Positions 60,320 through 64,000 of a stretch of DNA of 64,000 bases are shown here, piece after piece. The stretch is from Oligoflexia bacterium (GTDB taxonomy: Bacteria; Bdellovibrionota_G; JALEGL01): positions 183,373 through 247,372 of the forward strand of contig DAOLES010000001.1 in assembly GCA_035326705.1 (NCBI GenBank). Direction: 5' to 3'. The notes under the pieces are model-generated. The model saw nothing but the letters and a program-made list of their open reading frames with translations, was not told the origin of the DNA and searched no databases. The position numbers were made by a program, and so were the translations under genes. How positions within the stretch are numbered: the first letter of the stretch is position 1; the number at the start of each line of letters is the position of its first letter.

Positions 60320-62368
60320 ATGCCACCATCAAAACTTATTCGGGAACAATACGAAAAACTAAAATCTACATTGCATGAACACGATTATGCTTATTACGTT
60401 TTGGATGATCCAAAAATATCTGATTATAAGTATGATCAATTATACCAAGAGTTGCTTGATTTAGAAGAGAAATATCCTGATTTGAAAACGCCTGATTCTC
60501 CAAGCTTAAGGGTAGGAGGAGAACCTTTAGAACAGTTTAAAAAAATTACACGAATAGAAAAAATGATGTCATTGGATAATACTTATTCCAAAGATGAACT
60601 TTCTGATTTTCATCAACGTTTGATTGATCAATTGGGTTTAGAAAAAAATGCAGTAATTGAATATGTATGTGAACCTAAAATTGATGGTTTGGCCATAGAA
60701 TGCATCTATGAAAATGGTATTTTTAGCATGGGCTCAACAAGAGGTGATGGCTGGATTGGAGAAGATGTTAGTCAAAATCTTAAAACGCTAGCCTCAATTC
60801 CTTTGCAACTTAGAGAACCCTTAAAAAACACTAAATTAACTGTAAGGGGAGAAGTTTATATTGATAAAGGTGATTTTATAAATTTAAATCAACAACGTCT
60901 TAAGCAAGAAGAAAGCCCATTTAAAAACCCACGTAATGCTGCTGCGGGCTCTTTACGCTTACTAGATGCAAAGATTACTGCTAAAAGACCTTTAAAAGCT
61001 ATTTTTTATAATCTCATGAGCGATCAAGCTGCGCTTATTGCTTCAACACATGCTCAAAATTTAGAAAAATTAAAGCAACTGGGTTTTCCTAGTCATAAAG
61101 ATTATAGTGTTTGCAAGAGTATTGATGAATTATTTTTGGCTGTCGATGTATGGAAAGAAAAAAAGAACACACTGCCTTATGAAATAGATGGTTTAGTTAT
61201 TAAAGTCAATCAACTAAAGCTTCAACAAGATGCTGGTTTTACAGCTAAATATCCCAAGTGGGCTATTGCCTACAAATATGAAAGTGAACAAGCTTACACA
61301 CAAATTTTAGATGTGAGGTTTCAGGTTGGACGTACTGGAGTATTAACCCCAGTAGCAGATTTACAAAGTGTAGAATTAGGAGGAACAACGGTATCAAAAG
61401 CAAGTTTGCATAATTTTGAAGAAATAGAGCGTAAAGATATTCGTATGCATGATTTTGTTTGGATAGAAAAAGCAGGTGAAATTATCCCAAAAGTTATGCA
61501 AGTTGACTTTGAAGCTAGAACAAAACAAGTTAAAAAAATTATTTTCCCAAAAAACTGTCCTGTTTGTGGCCATAGAGTAGGTAAACTATTTGAAGAAGAT
61601 GTTGCTGTTCGTTGTTTAAATGGCTTTAACTGCCCAGCACAACTTAAAGAGTCTGTGCGTTATTTTTGTTCAAGACAGGCCTTTAATATTGAAAATATTG
61701 GACCATCCTTGATTGATCAATTGATTAAAAATAAACTTATTTCTAATCCAAGTGATTTGTTTGCCTTAAAAATAGATGATTTAAAAAGCTTGGAACGTAT
61801 GGGAGAAAAATCAGCAAAAAATGTTATGGAAGCAATTGCGCTTGCTAAAAAAAATATAAGCTATGCAAAAGTGTTAACCGCATTGGGTATACCTCTTATG
61901 GGTAACGTTGTTGCTAAACTGATAGCAAAAGAAACCCAAAGTTTAAAAAATTTTTGGGAAAATTATGTGTTGGCAAATAAGTTGGATGAATTAGAAAATA
62001 TTCATGGTGTGGGACCAAAAGTTATTCAATCTATTCAAAATTTCTTTCAACAAAAATATGCAAAAACAATGTTACTTAATTTACTTGAGCATGGTGTTAA
62101 TCCAAAAGAAATTCAAACTGCCCGAGTAACCCAAAATTCAAAACTTAAAGATAAAGTTTTTTGTATATCAGGAACACTCAGTATTTCCCGTGATCAAATG
62201 AAAGAAAAAATAGAAGCTTTTGGTGGTAAAGTGAGTTCAAGTATTAGCGGTAAAACAAATTATCTTTTAGCAGGTGAGAAGGTTGGGCAGAATAAGCTGC
62301 TGGCAGCAAAAAAACATGGTACTCAAATCATTAGTGAAAAAACCATAAATGAGATGTTTCATGCTTAG
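60320..62368 (+). CDS. ligA: NAD+-dependent DNA ligase
   Basis: LigA seals nicks during replication and repair, using NAD+ as the adenylate donor. The 682-residue protein has the full domain order. The adenylation domain has the active-site lysine in EPKIDGLAIECIYENG (near residue 119). The OB fold holds VGRTGVLTPVADLQSVELGG, and the zinc finger has CPVCGHRVGKLFEEDVAVRC (near 413). Helix-hairpin-helix repeats (LERMGEKSAKNVMEAI, IHGVGPKVIQSI) are followed by a C-terminal BRCT domain (about 605-680, DKVFCISGTLSISRDQMKEK). All catalytic features look intact. Confidence 0.96.
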   Translation: MPPSKLIREQYEKLKSTLHEHDYAYYVLDDPKISDYKYDQLYQELLDLEEKYPDLKTPDSPSLRVGGEPLEQFKKITRIEKMMSLDNTYSKDELSDFHQRLIDQLGLEKNAVIEYVCEPKIDGLAIECIYENGIFSMGSTRGDGWIGEDVSQNLKTLASIPLQLREPLKNTKLTVRGEVYIDKGDFINLNQQRLKQEESPFKNPRNAAAGSLRLLDAKITAKRPLKAIFYNLMSDQAALIASTHAQNLEKLKQLGFPSHKDYSVCKSIDELFLAVDVWKEKKNTLPYEIDGLVIKVNQLKLQQDAGFTAKYPKWAIAYKYESEQAYTQILDVRFQVGRTGVLTPVADLQSVELGGTTVSKASLHNFEEIERKDIRMHDFVWIEKAGEIIPKVMQVDFEARTKQVKKIIFPKNCPVCGHRVGKLFEEDVAVRCLNGFNCPAQLKESVRYFCSRQAFNIENIGPSLIDQLIKNKLISNPSDLFALKIDDLKSLERMGEKSAKNVMEAIALAKKNISYAKVLTALGIPLMGNVVAKLIAKETQSLKNFWENYVLANKLDELENIHGVGPKVIQSIQNFFQQKYAKTMLLNLLEHGVNPKEIQTARVTQNSKLKDKVFCISGTLSISRDQMKEKIEAFGGKVSSSISGKTNYLLAGEKVGQNKLLAAKKHGTQIISEKTINEMFHA

Positions 62369-62383
62369 TTGGGTGATACAAAG

Positions 62384-63049
62384 CTAATCTTTTAAGAAAA
62401 ATTCAAGGGCATTTTTTAATTGATAGGCATCAATATAACCCGTCAGTTTTTTTTGTTTATTTTGTTTTTGATCAAATAAAATAATACTAGGAAAAGCGTT
62501 GATCCTATAAGTACTCATCATGTCATTTGAGAATGAAGTGGATTTACTTGCATCTACCTTTAATGCAATATAGTTCTGATTAATGGTCTCTTGAACGTGT
62601 TTATCGGAAAACGTGTTAATTTCCATTTGCCGACAGGGTAAGCACCAATCAGCAAAAAACTCTATGATCATTGGTTTTTTTTCTATTGCTGCTTGAGTAA
62701 ATGCAGGCTCTTTTTCATAGTGCCATTGAACCTGATTAGTTTGTTTTGCAATTTCATATTTTTTTTTACTGTTGATAAAAACAGAAACCTGAGGAAGCAA
62801 ATATACGTAAACTGAGAAAAAAAATAATCCTGCGGCTATTGTTCTGATCGCGGGCTTTATTTTTTTATACAGCTCGTATTGACTTACAAAATTAAACATT
62901 CGGTCAGTTTCACTCCATAACGAAAAAAGAGTATAGATAAGGGCGATTTTATAAAAAATTGAATTGATATACAGTTGAGATTGTAAGTACCATAAAGTCA
63001 AAACAATAAAGATATGAATTATAAAAATTAAGTGTTTGAGATTATTCAT
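62384..63049 (-). CDS. Membrane-anchored thioredoxin-like protein (DsbD C-terminal type)
   Basis: The 221-residue protein has about three membrane segments in its first 100 residues (LIFIIHIFIVLTLWYL, KIALIYTLFSLW and IRTIAAGLFFFSVYVYLLPQ), then a thioredoxin fold. The redox motif is FFADWCLPCRQMEINTFS, as in the C-terminal domain of DsbD, and the later stretch NAFPSIILFDQKQ contains the cis-Pro. It lacks the eight-helix transporter of full DsbD, so the electron source is unknown. It probably reduces disulphides in periplasmic proteins. It is convergent with ligA and divergent from the HU-like gene. Confidence 0.78.
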   Translation of the reverse strand: MNNLKHLIFIIHIFIVLTLWYLQSQLYINSIFYKIALIYTLFSLWSETDRMFNFVSQYELYKKIKPAIRTIAAGLFFFSVYVYLLPQVSVFINSKKKYEIAKQTNQVQWHYEKEPAFTQAAIEKKPMIIEFFADWCLPCRQMEINTFSDKHVQETINQNYIALKVDASKSTSFSNDMMSTYRINAFPSIILFDQKQNKQKKLTGYIDAYQLKNALEFFLKD

Positions 63050-63229
63050 TTTTTGGCTAATTTTTAAAGTTAATTATACTCATATTGTCTATATTCTTTA
63101 CGCTAGAGGGTACCCTTTAATTATAAAGGATGTTGCATCAGTTTACGATCTATTTTTAAGGAAAATCTAAAAAAGAATATGAATTCAGGTATTTATATAA
63201 TGTTTTTTGCTGAAAATACTTGTTTTTTA

Positions 63230-63257
63230 TTGAATTCAATCATATTATAAATATATT
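63230..63257 (+). promoter_or_regulatory. Putative sigma-70 promoter of the HU/IHF-like gene
   Basis: TTGAAT (63230-63235) is followed by a 16-nt spacer and TATATT (63252-63257). The start codon at 63310 lies about 50 nt further on, after the ribosome site TTTGGAG. The region is so A+T-rich that chance matches are frequent. Confidence 0.35.
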
Positions 63258-63309
63258 AAGTACTTACAGATATTATTATAACGCAAAATACAATGTATTT
63301 GGAGATTAA

Positions 63310-63645
63310 ATGGCCTTTACGAAAGCAACAATTGTAGAAGAAATTTGTGAAAAAATTGGGTTACCCAAAAAAGATGCAACAGATGTTGTTGAATTTTTAT
63401 TTGATACCATGAAGAATTGTTTAATTGATGGTGAGTCATTGAAAATTTCTGGTTTTGGATCATTTTTAGTTCGTAATAAAAAGGCCAGACTTGGTAGGAA
63501 TCCTCAAACGGGTGAAGCAATGGAAATTTCTGCAAGGCGTGTTGTTACATTTAAAACCAGCCAAGTTTTAAGAGATATTCTTGATGATGAAGAACCATCG
63601 GATCAACCTTATGGTTATGATGAGTTTGCTGATGAAGATGAATAA
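63310..63645 (+). CDS. IHF-alpha/HU-like DNA-bending protein with acidic tail
   Basis: This nucleoid protein bends DNA and helps organise the chromosome and regulatory complexes. The 111-residue chain has the HU/IHF core (residues 1-93): FTKATIVEEICEKIGLPKKD, the KISGFGSFLVRNKKARLGR beta arm with NPQTGEAMEISARRVVTFK, typical of IHF-alpha. An acidic tail follows (about residues 93-111, EEPSDQPYGYDEFADEDE), absent from classical HU and IHF. The tail could modulate DNA binding by competing with DNA, an inference. A ribosome site TTTGGAG precedes the ATG. Confidence 0.92.
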   Translation: MAFTKATIVEEICEKIGLPKKDATDVVEFLFDTMKNCLIDGESLKISGFGSFLVRNKKARLGRNPQTGEAMEISARRVVTFKTSQVLRDILDDEEPSDQPYGYDEFADEDE

Positions 63646-63653
63646 ACAGTAAA

Positions 63654-63677
63654 ATTATAAAATTGCTTTTTTATAAT
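63654..63677 (+). terminator. A+T-only hairpin after the HU-like gene
   Basis: ATTATAAAA (63654-63662) pairs perfectly with TTTTATAAT (63669-63677), a 9-bp stem of A-T pairs around TTGCTT. Such a stem is weak, so it is only a candidate terminator, 9 nt after the stop of the HU-like gene. Confidence 0.35.
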
Positions 63678-63863
63678 CCAGAAAACTATCCTTTTTATTT
63701 TTTCCAAGACTAGCAAAGGTTGAATTATCAGTCCTTTAAAACAGTAGTTAATGTTTTTCCTTACTTAGATCAATTGCATGCCCAGCTCACTTTTTAGCAT
63801 ATAAACTTTAATACTCTTGAAATAATATTCAACATCAAGCTTATAAAAAATGGATTAACATAA

Positions 63864-63902
63864 AAAAACCCTCTTTAAGAAATTTTCCTAAAGAGGGTTT
63901 TT
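63864..63902 (-). terminator. Rho-independent terminator of the H1-like gene
   Basis: AAAAACCCTCTTTA pairs with TAAAGAGGGTTTTT (63889-63902) around an 11-nt loop, a 14-bp perfect stem flanked by A and T runs. It lies 25 nt beyond the stop of the leftward Lys/Ala-rich gene and can also stop transcription coming from the HU side. Confidence 0.85.
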
Positions 63903-63926
63903 AGTAACACCTATATCTAAAACTAA

Positions 63927-64000
63927 CTATTTTCTTTTAGCAGTCTTCTTTTTAGCTGTTTTTTTCTTTGCAGCTTTCTTTTTAGCTGGCTTTTTCTTAG
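63927..64000 (-). CDS. Histone-H1-like Lys/Ala-rich protein, C-terminal part
   Basis: Only the 3' end is in the window. Reading the minus strand to the TAG at 63927-63929 gives a repetitive tail KKKPAKKKAAKKKTAKKKTA followed by KRK. Such tails occur in bacterial histone H1-like and HU-tailed DNA-binding proteins. Its start and any folded domain lie beyond 64000. It sits next to the IHF/HU-like gene, facing it. Confidence 0.7.
   Translation of the reverse strand, partial: KKKPAKKKAAKKKTAKKKTAKRK

Noticed and set aside
1..64000. CRISPR array, insertion sequence, prophage or integrase-based island
   Set aside because: No regularly spaced direct repeats or transposase-like genes were seen; the only tyrosine recombinase looks like housekeeping Xer.

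Overview
The window is 64 kb of A+T-rich chromosome, roughly two thirds A+T by eye, densely packed with genes on both strands. I see no insertion sequence, prophage, CRISPR array or rRNA operon. The gene set points to a free-living or predatory Gram-negative bacterium of the Bdellovibrionota/deltaproteobacterial type. The main reasons are an FHA-GGDEF protein built like Bdellovibrio DgcB, about eleven lipobox proteins, many of them with no recognisable domain, a twin PATAN (DUF4388-like) protein, an AgmX/PglI-like C-terminus, and a divergent speA/speB pair. This placement is an inference from content, not from a marker-gene phylogeny.

Layout. 1-1866: leftward operon of a small outer-membrane barrel, an unknown protein and a HEAT-repeat protein cut by the window edge. 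1968-10863: RluA-type pseudouridine synthase, MltD-like transglycosylase, kbl, a lipoprotein, pepA, a CPBP protease operon and rsmI. 10896-13687: a Cys-rich lipoprotein, RNase G/E and acylphosphatase. 13974-16981: a tiny basic protein, an alpha/beta hydrolase without a standard start codon, and a YbjQ-YbjQ-M48 protease operon. 16992-23986: leftward run of hflX, rluB, scpB, scpA, trpS, xerD and the FHA-GGDEF gene, with most junctions overlapping. 24056-35022: GFA protein, membrane-anchored SLT enzyme, SH3 protein, two beta-propeller-like lipoproteins, smc, tRNA-Arg(CCT) and two more lipoproteins. 35023-39010: a possible structured RNA, a SAP/Rho-N-like small protein, and a leftward pair of PATAN and TPR-cNMP regulators. 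39167-44840: operon of a giant lipoprotein that looks like a dead metalloprotease, a methylmalonyl-CoA-epimerase-like protein, and a membrane TPR protein. 44847-47688: speB and speA. 48018-52482: OmpA-type protein, a lipoprotein and an M16 peptidase pair. 52529-64000: dGTPase-like protein, two unknown lipoproteins, CAP-domain lipoprotein, lysine catabolic pair, ligA, thioredoxin-like protein, IHF/HU-like protein and the tail of a histone-H1-like Lys/Ala-rich protein.

How the genes fit together. Chromosome maintenance is well represented: smc and scpAB lie about 8 kb apart, with xerD, ligA, the HU-like protein and the H1-like tail. Envelope work is the other theme: two lytic transglycosylases, several proteases, OmpA and many lipoproteins. 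Metabolism is amino-acid centred: kbl, lysine aminotransferase plus semialdehyde dehydrogenase, arginine to putrescine by speA/speB, and pepA. This fits an organism that feeds on protein or prey.

The items most worth a second look are the YbjQ-YbjQ-M48 operon, the pseudo-protease/epimerase/TPR operon, the PATAN/cNMP pair, the DgcB-like gene overlapping xerD, the hydrolase with an ATA-type start, and three unexplained inverted-repeat or structured elements (6383-6487, 25206-25221, 35134-35185).
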